Assembly (NCBI GenBank): GCA_027365815.1
Contig: DAHXLV010000006.1
Coordinates: forward strand, 1-13,386
Length of the DNA stretch: 13,386 nucleotides
Source: Microcaldota archaeon
Lineage (GTDB): Archaea > Micrarchaeota > Micrarchaeia > Micrarchaeales > Micrarchaeaceae
Direction: 5' to 3'
Shown: piece by piece, positions 1 through 6,742 of the stretch
Position numbering within the stretch: the stretch's first letter is position 1
How the letters are laid out: each line of letters starts with the position of its first letter
Notes under the pieces: model-generated
The model's input: only the letters and a program-made list of their open reading frames with translations
Database searches by the model: none
Told to the model about the DNA's origin: nothing
Translations under genes and position numbers: made by a program

Positions 1-686
1 CGATCTTTTACGAGCGGCAGGTGGTTCGTGCCCTTTCCTATGTAGCGCATTTTCTGCTCCTTCACCAGCCTGAAGGCCTTGAAGAAGTGCGGCGCCTCGT
101 ACCCTGGCCCGTAGATGGTGCCTATCCTGAATATCGTGTAGAAAAGCTCCTTGTGGGACTCTGCAAAACTCTGTATCAGGTGCTCGGCCATCAGCTTGCT
201 CTCCGCGTAGTGGCTGGAGGGCGCCTCTTCCGAGGTCTCGTTCAGCGTGTCCCCCGGCCTCCTGTACCCGTAAACGGTGGTCGTGCTTGCGAATATGAGG
301 TGGACCGGCGACCCGGCGTTCTCATTCATCCTCACTATGTCTTTGAGAAGGTTCTCGGTGCCTATGACATTGGTGTCGACCAGCTGGTTGTAGCTGAACT
401 TTGCGTTGAATGTCGCTCCTGCAAGGTGGAACACGTAGTCGACGCCTGCGCAGGCCGCTTCGAGGTTCCTTTCCTCATCCTTGTTCTTCAAGGTGAGGTC
501 GCACACATACGGTTTGCAGCCAGGCGGCAGCTTCTTCCAGTCCTGGTACATGTCTGGCGGGTCCTTCAGCAGCGCGCGCACCTCGTGCCCCGCTATGATG
601 AGCCTCTTTATGACCTCACGGCCAAGTCCAGTCGTGCCGCCTGTAACAAGGCTAACCTCCCTGCCATTGTTTTTATTGTCAGCCAT
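1..686 (-). CDS. NAD-dependent epimerase/dehydratase (extended SDR), C-terminus cut by window edge
   Basis: Probable NAD(P)-dependent nucleotide-sugar epimerase/dehydratase or related oxidoreductase of the extended short-chain dehydrogenase family, expected to be cytoplasmic. Seen: 228 residues from ATG at 686, running off the left edge. A Rossmann glycine motif TGGTTGLG lies at residues 15-22, a CDLT acidic position at 62-65, FHLAGAT at 86-92, the ASTTTVYG strand that carries the catalytic Ser/Thr at 133-140, and the catalytic YAESK (YxxxK) at 160-164, followed by FRIGTIYGPG. Family proteins are usually 300-340 residues, so about a third is missing here. The ATG lies inside the end of the upstream gene (8-base overlap, ATGGCTGA), which indicates one transcript and coupled translation. 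The substrate cannot be told: the C-terminal substrate domain is mostly outside the window. Confidence 0.88.
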   Translation of the reverse strand, partial: MADNKNNGREVSLVTGGTTGLGREVIKRLIIAGHEVRALLKDPPDMYQDWKKLPPGCKPYVCDLTLKNKDEERNLEAACAGVDYVFHLAGATFNAKFSYNQLVDTNVIGTENLLKDIVRMNENAGSPVHLIFASTTTVYGYRRPGDTLNETSEEAPSSHYAESKLMAEHLIQSFAESHKELFYTIFRIGTIYGPGYEAPHFFKAFRLVKEQKMRYIGKGTNHLPLVKD

Positions 687-1569
687 TGATATCGCTTTTC
701 TCGCCGTCGAGCAGCGTGGTGGCGATGCCCTTCAGCCTGTCGCTAGCAAGCCCGTATATGGCGTACGCGCTCCAGTCCTTGCCGTACGGCACGTAAACGT
801 CCAGGTTGACCTTCATCCTCACAAGCCTGCTCATCTTGTGCGCGCTGTAGCCGAATGGAATCCCGAATGTCAAATCCTTCTTGTGGCCGTTGCTCCTCGA
901 AGCTATCCTGGCCATCAGCCTATCGTTCGATTCGTGGATGCAGAGCTTGGGGCTCCTCTTCATCAGCATCGATATCGCTGCCATATACCTGTCCAGCATG
1001 CCCTTCTCGGCTTTCCTGCCGCTCCCCTTGGCATTCTCCGCCATGTAAGAGTGCGAAGTGACGCGTATCTTGCTGTTCTGCCTTATCGATCTGGCTATGC
1101 CGTCCATCCTGCTGTAATACGATATCGGTATCTCAACGCCTATATCCGGATAGCTCGATAGCCTGTCCTTGTAGACTGCGATGAGCTCGTCGTTAGTCAC
1201 CCCAAGCCCGCTCTCTAGCCAAACCGTTGAGCCCCCCGCTTTCGCAGCATCGAGTACGCCGTCAAGGAGCCTGTCTGCCGATCCGCTGCCAAGGGTGTAG
1301 CCCAGCTGGCTTAACCTTACGGATATCGATGAATCAAGGTGCAGCCTGGATATCTGCCTGGCCATCTGTGTGTAGGTGTTGGCATTGTACCTCGCCTTTA
1401 TCTGGTCGTTGATGTGCTCGTTCAGGACTGTGAGGGTCGTCCTCATGCCCCTGCCGTTGATGTCCCTCACCGCGTTGAGCGCGGAGTTCATCGTAGACCC
1501 AGCGATATGACGTCGGACAAGCCTAAACACAATGTTTTTTATGAGCCTGTGCTCTTCCACGTGAATCAC
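679..1569 (-). CDS. Proline dehydrogenase-like (PRODH/PutA-fold) protein, divergent active site
   Basis: 296 residues from GTG at 1569, resembling the single-domain proline dehydrogenase (FAD TIM barrel) found in Thermus and archaea. Seen in family order: HIAGST at 21-26 (family R[FY]VAGET), ISVRLSQLGY at 82-91 (family ISxKLTQLG), a strand with IPISYYSR at 147-154, IHESND at 211-216 in place of the ATHD strand, and YVPYGKDW at 259-266, a strong match to family YVPYGxxW. Departures: the helix after YVPYGKDW reads YAIYGLASDR (269-278) where true enzymes have an Arg-Arg pair that grips the proline carboxylate; the KLTQLG lysine is Arg; the MEDS acidic strand is LESGLG. The protein may therefore bind another substrate or be non-catalytic. 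GTG is chosen because an in-frame TAA lies four codons upstream and a TATA box sits about 30 bases before it. It overlaps the downstream SDR gene by 8 bases. Confidence 0.62.
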   Translation of the reverse strand: MIHVEEHRLIKNIVFRLVRRHIAGSTMNSALNAVRDINGRGMRTTLTVLNEHINDQIKARYNANTYTQMARQISRLHLDSSISVRLSQLGYTLGSGSADRLLDGVLDAAKAGGSTVWLESGLGVTNDELIAVYKDRLSSYPDIGVEIPISYYSRMDGIARSIRQNSKIRVTSHSYMAENAKGSGRKAEKGMLDRYMAAISMLMKRSPKLCIHESNDRLMARIASRSNGHKKDLTFGIPFGYSAHKMSRLVRMKVNLDVYVPYGKDWSAYAIYGLASDRLKGIATTLLDGEKSDING

Positions 1570-1589
1570 TGACCATTATCATAAGAAAT

Positions 1590-1612
1590 GCAGGTATTTA
1601 AACATATTTATC
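1590..1612. promoter_or_regulatory. Divergent promoter with shared palindromic TATA (TTTAAA)
   Basis: The 61-base gap between the divergent genes at 1569 (minus) and 1631 (plus) is AT-rich and contains TTTAAA at 1597-1602, centred about 30 bases from each start codon. CATATTTAT at 1603-1611 could be a separate box for the plus gene. The spacing fits leaderless transcripts in both directions. Inferred from sequence only. Confidence 0.55.
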
Positions 1613-1630
1613 AATAGAAATTGTGTTTTA

Positions 1631-2047
1631 ATGACGAGCGATGTCAGGGGGCTTTCGATAGGTGATCTCCTTTCAAGGCTTCACAGCGCGATACTGGGCT
1701 TCGTAGGTACGCTCGGCGAGACTCTTAGCATCAACAGCCAGGTAAGCACAGCTGACATACGTGAACTGAGGGAGCACATCAGGGGCAGGCTCCAGCGCAA
1801 CGAGGACATAACGGACAATCAGAAGCTGCTCAAGGTACTAGACCTGTTCGCCACGAACAAGGCCGTGCTAGAGCTGACAAGGGAAGACGCCGACGAATGG
1901 CTCAGGTTCATAGAGGACATAGAGAAAGGGCTGTCCTCAAAGGAGAGCTCAGGCTCCCTGTCTAAGGATGAGGCCAATGAGTTCGCCAGCATGCGAAGGC
2001 TGACCTCGGAGATAAAGACGCTCATAAGGGCCGAAAGGCAGGATTAA
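1631..2047 (+). CDS. Hypothetical helical protein, 138 aa
   Basis: I do not recognise this protein. It has 138 residues and an acidic, heptad-like helical look (for example LRFIEDIEKG, EFASMRRL, EIKTLIRAE), no signal peptide and no convincing membrane segment. One moderately hydrophobic stretch near residues 18-28 (HSAILGFVGTL) could be a buried helix. A Ser-rich patch (LSSKESSGSLSKDE, 101-114) probably separates two helical parts. The ATG at 1631 is supported by TATA-like sequence 24-31 bases upstream, so the mRNA is probably leaderless. Its TAA stop at 2045-2047 overlaps the stop codon of the convergent gene. Codon use and composition look like the neighbours, so I take it as real, but function is unknown. 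Confidence 0.7.
   Translation: MTSDVRGLSIGDLLSRLHSAILGFVGTLGETLSINSQVSTADIRELREHIRGRLQRNEDITDNQKLLKVLDLFATNKAVLELTREDADEWLRFIEDIEKGLSSKESSGSLSKDEANEFASMRRLTSEIKTLIRAERQD
2044..2047. other. Shared TTAA: overlapping stop codons of convergent genes
   Basis: TTAA at 2044-2047 gives TAA on the plus strand (2045-2047) for the 138-residue protein and TAA on the minus strand (2046-2044) for the 487-residue protein. The two genes therefore have no 3' intergenic space and their transcripts must overlap at the ends. Confidence 0.85.
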
Positions 2048-3507
2048 GCATATCCCGGGACACTCAACTCGCTCTGCTGGCTTTTTCTTAGCGTCTGGGT
2101 AAGCCTGCCGAGCGTCTCAAGGTACTTGTGGTATTTTGCCAGAAGATCCTCCCATTCACTGTCTCCTGAGGCAAGCCTATTGTCGTTAAGCGAACCTATC
2201 TCGAGCAGCTTCTTTTGCGCGTCTGATAGCTCCAGGGTTGCGATAGCCTCCTTGCCGAGCTCCTGCACCGCACCCACAGCCGCATATCTCGCGCGTATCA
2301 TATCATCTTCGGTTGCTGCATTCCTCTTTTCCGCTCTCCTTGGGCTCTCGGGAACGGAGTCCATGCCTGGCTCGTCCGATGGAATTATGGTAACGGGTGC
2401 TGGCATTCCTGCACGCTGGTGCCTCTTCTCCCCATTCCTATCAATGTAAAATACCCCTCCGGCTCCGGCACCTGAAAGGTATACGCTGCCTGCGCTTGTC
2501 ACAGGGTTGAACATGCTAACGGCATCGCGGATCTGCCTCCGCCTCATGCTCCCCTTGGCCTTCACTGCAAGAACCCTGGATCCGTCGCTGTCAAACGCTA
2601 CGGCACGCCCAGTCGCGTCGCGCCCCGCGTAGCGCAGCGGCCTCCCGTCTGACGCCCCGGTCACAGGGTTGTAGATGCTCAGCTGGCTCCTTCCTTGATA
2701 TTCAACCACGCGCATCCTTTCCGTCGAAGCCCTCTGCCCTGGTTCTGCCATGGCGGGGCGGGTTTCCTGGGGGCGTGCTGCCTGGTTGGCAGCGGCCTGC
2801 GCCGCTGCAGGCGTGATATCGACAAATTGGCTCTTGTTGTTAAGCTTCGGCCACATCCCCTTCATCTTCTTCCCCAGAGCATTCAGGGCAGATCTCGTTA
2901 TCGGCTTGCTTCCGAAGAGGCTCTCCGCCGGCTTTGTAGGCGCCTGAGCGGCCCTGAAAGGCTCTGCCTGGGGTGAATTCTTCACCTGCGCGAGCGCAAC
3001 ACTGGAGCTTGCCTTGTCAAGCGCTCCGATCTCTGCCGCTATCCTGCGCTTTGCTGCGCTGTACAGCTCAGGAACGTTGCCAGTCCTTACGAGCTGTTTC
3101 GAAGCCTCAAAAGCATCCCTCAATATGCCTGCGCCAAGCACGTCCGCGGAAACCTTTATGGGGACGCTTCCGAAAAGGCTAGGTGCCTGCTGCCTGTCAT
3201 AGCTTGCCGAAAACGGCGCAGGGTCTATCTTGACGAAAGAGCTCGTCGCAGCCGGCTCCGGGAACCTTATCCGTCCGAGCCCCTCGACTACCTTCTTTCC
3301 AACATCTATAGCATATCTGGTAACGCGCCCCGCATAGTTCTCCACCCTTTCCCTCGCAGCCTTTGCAGCAGACTTCGCCATCTCTACGCGTTCCTGCATG
3401 CTGTCAGCATTGACAATCTTTCTCACTGTCCCTATCCCATCATGCAGGTTACTCTGCAGCGCACGGGCCACCTGTGCAGGGGCTTTAGTAACGTTATTGC
3501 CAGCCAT
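2044..3507 (-). CDS. Unknown alanine-rich protein with two internal repeats, 487 aa
   Basis: No family recognised. Start ATG at 3507 (MAGNNVTK) is preferred over an ATG 28 codons upstream: a TATA-like TATTTATAT on the minus strand (about 3536-3544) lies about 32 bases before it, and the extra residues would run through the promoter and up to the rpl11 stop. Layout: Ala/Arg-rich helices 1-75; a short repeat SLFGSxPIxxSA at 110-121 and 196-207; a Pro/Ala/Gln-rich low-complexity linker about 225-262; a beta-type pair starting S[IM][YF]NPVT at 277-283 and 331-337, each followed by a strand with aromatic and Asp/Gly turns (AFDSDGSR; YIDRNGEK); then a charged helical C-terminus 400-480. There is no signal peptide or membrane segment, so it is likely cytoplasmic. 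It sits downstream of nusG-rpl11 on the same strand but has its own promoter. A scaffold or adaptor role would be a guess. Confidence 0.78.
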   Translation of the reverse strand: MAGNNVTKAPAQVARALQSNLHDGIGTVRKIVNADSMQERVEMAKSAAKAARERVENYAGRVTRYAIDVGKKVVEGLGRIRFPEPAATSSFVKIDPAPFSASYDRQQAPSLFGSVPIKVSADVLGAGILRDAFEASKQLVRTGNVPELYSAAKRRIAAEIGALDKASSSVALAQVKNSPQAEPFRAAQAPTKPAESLFGSKPITRSALNALGKKMKGMWPKLNNKSQFVDITPAAAQAAANQAARPQETRPAMAEPGQRASTERMRVVEYQGRSQLSIYNPVTGASDGRPLRYAGRDATGRAVAFDSDGSRVLAVKAKGSMRRRQIRDAVSMFNPVTSAGSVYLSGAGAGGVFYIDRNGEKRHQRAGMPAPVTIIPSDEPGMDSVPESPRRAEKRNAATEDDMIRARYAAVGAVQELGKEAIATLELSDAQKKLLEIGSLNDNRLASGDSEWEDLLAKYHKYLETLGRLTQTLRKSQQSELSVPGYA

Positions 3508-3533
3508 AATATCTAAAATAACAAGCGCTTTCC

Positions 3534-3546
3534 AGATATAAATACA
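3534..3546 (-). promoter_or_regulatory. TATA box for the 487-aa gene
   Basis: On the minus strand the sequence reads TATTTATAT at about 3544-3536, some 32 bases before ATG 3507, and lies just beyond the stop of rpl11 (3592). The position supports start 3507 and a leaderless or near-leaderless mRNA made independently of the ribosomal-protein transcript. Confidence 0.6.
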
Positions 3547-3591
3547 TAGTGAAAAGGTGCAAAATGTTGGTAAAACTTTGCGATTATGCAA

Positions 3592-4062
3592 CTATGCTAT
3601 CTTTATCTCTCCGGCATCTATCTTCCTTATTATGACCCTCGGGTCCTCGTTCTCGCACTTGACGCCCATGCTCTTGCAGGTCCCGAGTATCTGCTTTACC
3701 CGCTGCGCCATATCGTTGCCGTACATTGACGACTCCTTCGCCTTCGCGATCTTCTTCACCTGGTCTATGCTCAGGTTGCCTATCGTCTCCTCCTTCGTCT
3801 TCGCCCCGGACTGGACGCCGAGTTCCTTGAGGATGAGCGCGCTGGCCGACGGTGCGCCCACCTCCACCCTGAATTTCTTCGTTGTTGTGTCGACGATCAC
3901 TTTAACGGATATCTTTATGCCGTCAAACTGCTTTGTCTTCTCGTTGATCTCCTTTATTATGTCGTTTATCGGCACCCCGAGCGGTCCGAGCGCCGGGCCA
4001 AGGGGCGGGCCTCCCGTCGCCTTCCCTCCTTCCACCATTCCAGCTATAGTTGTCTCTGCCAT
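3592..4062 (-). CDS. rpl11: 50S ribosomal protein L11 (uL11, archaeal type)
   Basis: Ribosomal protein uL11 binds the GTPase-associated region of 23S rRNA (helices 43/44) at the base of the P-stalk, where elongation factors are recruited. Seen: 156 residues, full archaeal length. The Gly/Pro-rich N-terminal segment GGPPLGPALGPLG (17-29), the PINDIIKEIN helix and the C-terminal rRNA-binding part with GTCKSMGV (127-134) are all present. The ATG lies 6 bases after the nusG stop; a GTGAG element made of the end of nusG acts as a likely Shine-Dalgarno site. The usual archaeal followers rpl1, rpl10 and rpl12 are absent: the next gene on this strand is an unrelated unknown protein with its own promoter. 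Identity is secure. Confidence 0.97.
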   Translation of the reverse strand: MAETTIAGMVEGGKATGGPPLGPALGPLGVPINDIIKEINEKTKQFDGIKISVKVIVDTTTKKFRVEVGAPSASALILKELGVQSGAKTKEETIGNLSIDQVKKIAKAKESSMYGNDMAQRVKQILGTCKSMGVKCENEDPRVIIRKIDAGEIKIA

Positions 4063-4068
4063 GATATC

Positions 4069-4512
4069 TCACTTCTGCGCTTTCTGTATTATCCTTGCCG
4101 TATTTATCTTTGTTGTTATCGGTATGGGCACCACGACGTCCATGAGCTCTACCGTCATCTCGCTTTTGACGTCGTCGACACGCAGCACCTTCGCCTTGTA
4201 TCCCTTGAACGGCCCGGAGGTGAACTCGACCGTGTCCCCGTTGTGTATCTCCTGGGCGTAGCTCTTGACCTCGAGGAGCTTGTCCACCTCTGCCTCGCTG
4301 AGAGGCTTCGGCAGTATGCCGCGTATGTTGCGCTCCTTGGTTATGAACGTCCTGACGGTGATCTCGTCCTCGGCCTCGACCACTATATAACCCCGCATGC
4401 CCTCCACGACTATTATGGAGTAGATCTGCAGCTGCTCCTTGCTCAGCTTGTTCTGCAGCATGCTCGCCGCTATCTTCTCCTGGCCGGATGTCACCTTTAC
4501 GACGAAGAACAC
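4069..4512 (-). CDS. spt5: Transcription elongation factor Spt5/NusG, archaeal
   Basis: Archaeal Spt5, the NusG homologue, binds RNA polymerase over the clamp (normally with Spt4) to promote processivity. Seen: 147 residues; NGN domain about 1-80 beginning FVVKVTSGQEK, with GYIVVEA at 41-47 and NIRGILPK at 62-69; KOW domain from about 88 with GDTVEFTSGPFKGYKAKV (92-109). Start is GTG at 4512: a TAG closes this frame 14 codons upstream with no ATG between, and GAGGG about 5 bases before the GTG is a good ribosome site. It is followed after 6 bases by rpl11, the classic archaeal nusG-rpl11 pair. The secE gene that often precedes nusG is not present; the region upstream is the trm5 promoter. An ATG at 4567 opens a different frame that overlaps nusG and rpl11 and looks like a shadow. 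Confidence 0.96.
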   Translation of the reverse strand: MFFVVKVTSGQEKIAASMLQNKLSKEQLQIYSIIVVEGMRGYIVVEAEDEITVRTFITKERNIRGILPKPLSEAEVDKLLEVKSYAQEIHNGDTVEFTSGPFKGYKAKVLRVDDVKSEMTVELMDVVVPIPITTKINTARIIQKAQK

Positions 4513-4570
4513 AATATCCCTCTGAAAACGCGTTTTGCATAGCGACAGCTATGTCGTATTTCCACATAAT

Positions 4571-4594
4571 GTTATAACTGCAAAGGTTAAAAAG
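4571..4594. promoter_or_regulatory. Divergent promoter region nusG / trm5
   Basis: The 90-base gap between nusG (minus, start 4512) and trm5 (plus, start 4603) holds TTATAA at 4572-4577, about 28 bases before the trm5 ATG, fitting a leaderless trm5 mRNA. On the minus strand AAGCTTTTTAA (4597-4587) fits a nusG TATA box and predicts a leader of about 50 bases, consistent with the Shine-Dalgarno site before the GTG. The two boxes are about 16 bases apart, so both promoters probably cannot be occupied at once. Confidence 0.5.
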
Positions 4595-4602
4595 CTTGTC
4601 AA

Positions 4603-5433
4603 ATGACTGATTGGAATGTGGTAGCGGTGAAAAAGAGGAGAAAAACGCCAGGATACGACATACTCGGCAACATAGCCGTCGTAGACCTCGAAGGGGTGGC
4701 CACCGCGTCCGGGAAGCGCATAGCCGGGAAGATACTATCAGGGCACAAGAGCGTCAGCACGGTCCTGGCGAAGGCAGGCCCTGTGAGCGGCAGGTACAGG
4801 GTGCGCAGACTCAGGTATATTGCCGGTGCAAGGAGGTACACCGCAGACTACAGGGAAAACGGGTGCAGGTTTGTCTTCGACGTAAGGAAGAGCTTCTTCT
4901 CAAACAGGCTGGCATTCGAGCGCGGCAGGATATCCTCGATTTCAATGCGCAAGGGCAAGGAGAACGTCATGGTGATGTTTGCCGGGGTGGGCCCCTTCGC
5001 CATAGAAATAGCGAAGCTGAACCCAAATGCCAACGTCGTCGCAATAGAGCTGAACAATGATGCATACGCTGCGATGTGCGGGAACATAATGATAAACAGG
5101 GTGAAGAACCTAACCGCGGTGCTGGGGGACGTCAGGGAGGTAGCGCGGCGTTACCCAAAATTCGCCGACAGGGTGGTCATGCCACTCCCGAAGGACAGCC
5201 TGGAATTCCTGGACGAGGCGGTGAACTGCTGCAAGCGCAGCGCCACCATCCACCTCTATATGCTGGCTGACCGCATCGATGCAAAAAAGAAAGCTGCTGC
5301 AGCAGTTAGGGAACACGCGAACTCGCATGGATATTCGGCAAGGCTCAATTCCTTTAGGATAGTAAGGAACTATTCCCCAGGCAAGGTGGAGGTGGCGCTT
5401 GACATCGCCGTATCCCATAGACGACAAACGTAA
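4603..5433 (+). CDS. trm5: tRNA (guanine37-N1)-methyltransferase, Trm5 family
   Basis: Class I SAM-dependent methyltransferase expected to make m1G37 next to the anticodon, which prevents +1 frameshifting and is the first step to wyosine bases in archaea. Seen: 276 residues. GYDILGNIAVVDL (17-29) is the start of the D2 domain; FFSNRLAFERGRI (98-110) matches the family F(Y)SPRLxxER segment; FAGVGPFAIEIAK (126-138) is SAM motif I; VVAIELNNDAY (145-155) motif II; GDVREV (175-180) motif III; and VVMPLPKD (191-198) is the family LP motif IV. At 276 residues it lacks the N-terminal D1 domain of longer (about 330-residue) archaeal Trm5 enzymes, starting almost directly at D2. The usual Asp just before motif I is Val here. 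A Taw2-type wyosine enzyme is a less likely alternative. ATG 4603 is supported by TTATAA about 28 bases upstream. Confidence 0.88.
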   Translation: MTDWNVVAVKKRRKTPGYDILGNIAVVDLEGVATASGKRIAGKILSGHKSVSTVLAKAGPVSGRYRVRRLRYIAGARRYTADYRENGCRFVFDVRKSFFSNRLAFERGRISSISMRKGKENVMVMFAGVGPFAIEIAKLNPNANVVAIELNNDAYAAMCGNIMINRVKNLTAVLGDVREVARRYPKFADRVVMPLPKDSLEFLDEAVNCCKRSATIHLYMLADRIDAKKKAAAAVREHANSHGYSARLNSFRIVRNYSPGKVEVALDIAVSHRRQT

Positions 5434-5440
5434 GGCCAAA

Positions 5441-5487
5441 AAGGCTTATATATCTGGAGCGCCCCAATACAATTGGGTAATTGGGTG
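5441..5487 (+). promoter_or_regulatory. Promoter with TATA and CCCAAT/ATTGGG repeats over the start site
   Basis: TTATATAT at 5446-5453 places transcription start near 5473-5478. Over that point lie CCCAAT (5463-5468), ATTGGG (5472-5477) and a second ATTGGG (5480-5485): an inverted repeat with a 3-base spacer plus a direct repeat. A repressor bound there would block the start site, so this is an operator candidate; the second and third copies also encode the first residues if TTG 5473 is used. Confidence 0.4.
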
Positions 5488-6678
5488 GCATTCGCAAGCA
5501 AGGAGAAAGAGGTTCTGCCGCACACGAAGCATGAGGTGTTCGAGAGGCCTGCCAAAGTTGAGATAGACAGGCAGAGCGAGGAATACGTGCGCTATAAAGA
5601 TTATGTGATGCATACATCACACCAGCTCTTTCTGCTAGTAAACGCACTGGCCAAGGGTTCGCTTGGGGTGGAGCTTAAGGAGCCCTCGTACGAATTCAAT
5701 ATACATGGAAATTCGCTGTTTTACAGTGGAGGAGAAACAGCAGGCTACCAGGGCGACGGCCGGGAGGACAACACCATCGCTTTTGTAGACAGTAAACTGT
5801 TCGAGATATGGAAGCTGGAAGGGCAGAATGGGCATGCAAACACTGGTGGCGTGAGGGTCGCCGCCATAATAGGGCACGAGCTTGGCCACGAGCTCATACA
5901 GCGTGCGTTAACCGACAATATTACATCGCCAATATTGGTAGGGAGGAATAAGGCGAAAATGCACGAATCCCTGGCAGAGTTCATAGGTTCGTATGTAACG
6001 TACATCGCCAGTTATGGCAGCGGCTCCGAGAGTATCGGAACAGCGCTATCTGTGCTAAGCAAGGTGCGCGCGATGGCGGACAAGAATGTAGACGCGCTCA
6101 AGTCATATGTGTCGGAGGCGGAGAGCCCATCAAAGGATGGTGTTACTATTGACAAGCTCAATAAATTCATGCGCCTTGTGGATGCCAGCTCATTGGCCTG
6201 GGACGTGGCTGATAGGACGTACTCCATGCCTCAGCTTGCCATGGCGCAGGCGTTAGTGGAATCTGGACTTTCATTTCCTGAATTCATGGGCATGCTGCTG
6301 CGCGACCCGGAAAGCTTTCCGAAGATAAAGAGCATGCTGCATGACGACAGCTTAGAAAAAGCATACCAGGATGATTTTATATATAGGACAAAGCCGCTAG
6401 AGGTGATACCTCCTGTGTCTAACGAGAAGGACCTTTCCCGTATCGCAAAGCTGTTACCAAGGATGCCCAGTTACATCAGGGAGCTGGTGTACGCGCTGGC
6501 TGAGAGCAAGGGCGCCCCGCTGCCAGACCAGGTCAGGCGGGAGATAATCACGTCCAGCACCGATTATCGTTTAACTATAAAGAGGGTTGAGGACGCGGTG
6601 GAAAGGAACAGAGGTATAAGCGCTGCCGCTGGCGAACTCATCAATAATTATAGGAAACTCCCTGGGGCCTCAGTATAG
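5473..6678 (+). CDS. Putative HExxH zinc metallopeptidase, 401 aa
   Basis: No named family recognised. A textbook zinc-protease motif HELGH lies at residues 135-139 in a predicted helix (VAAIIGHELGHELIQ), and a second helix carries HESLAEF with glutamates at 165 and 169, 25-29 residues later, which suits the third zinc ligand of gluzincin-type peptidases. Upstream, TIAFVDSKLFEIWKL (101-115) looks like a beta strand and helix before the active-site helix. The C-terminal half (about 190-401) is helical and charged. There is no signal peptide or clear membrane segment, so a cytoplasmic enzyme is expected. The start is TTG 5473 (at the predicted transcription start) or GTG 5485 in the same frame; the TATA at 5446-5453 favours one of these. 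It lies between trm5 and scpA with its own promoter. Peptidase activity is inferred from the motif alone. Confidence 0.68.
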   Translation: MGNWVAFASKEKEVLPHTKHEVFERPAKVEIDRQSEEYVRYKDYVMHTSHQLFLLVNALAKGSLGVELKEPSYEFNIHGNSLFYSGGETAGYQGDGREDNTIAFVDSKLFEIWKLEGQNGHANTGGVRVAAIIGHELGHELIQRALTDNITSPILVGRNKAKMHESLAEFIGSYVTYIASYGSGSESIGTALSVLSKVRAMADKNVDALKSYVSEAESPSKDGVTIDKLNKFMRLVDASSLAWDVADRTYSMPQLAMAQALVESGLSFPEFMGMLLRDPESFPKIKSMLHDDSLEKAYQDDFIYRTKPLEVIPPVSNEKDLSRIAKLLPRMPSYIRELVYALAESKGAPLPDQVRREIITSSTDYRLTIKRVEDAVERNRGISAAAGELINNYRKLPGASV

Positions 6679-6710
6679 CTGCATTCCACAACTCGCATTT
6701 CCCTGACTGG

Positions 6711-6720
6711 TTTATAAAAC
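6711..6720 (+). promoter_or_regulatory. TATA box for scpA
   Basis: TTTATAAAAC at 6711-6720 is centred about 29 bases before ATG 6743, fitting a leaderless scpAB mRNA. The 64-base gap after the metallopeptidase gene holds nothing else I can see. Confidence 0.6.
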
Positions 6721-6742
6721 TTTTTGTCGCATATAAATTCAC

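Noticed and set aside
21..1161. Long plus-strand open frames over the SDR and PRODH-like genes
   Set aside because: The minus-strand frames carry recognised motifs (TGxxGxxG, YxxxK, YVPYGxDW). The plus frames show none.
3923..4567. A 214-codon open frame on the minus strand starting at ATG 4567 near the predicted nusG transcription start
   Set aside because: It runs out of frame through nusG and the start of rpl11, is Gly/Arg/His-rich, and nusG and rpl11 are certain. It is a shadow of GC-rich coding sequence.
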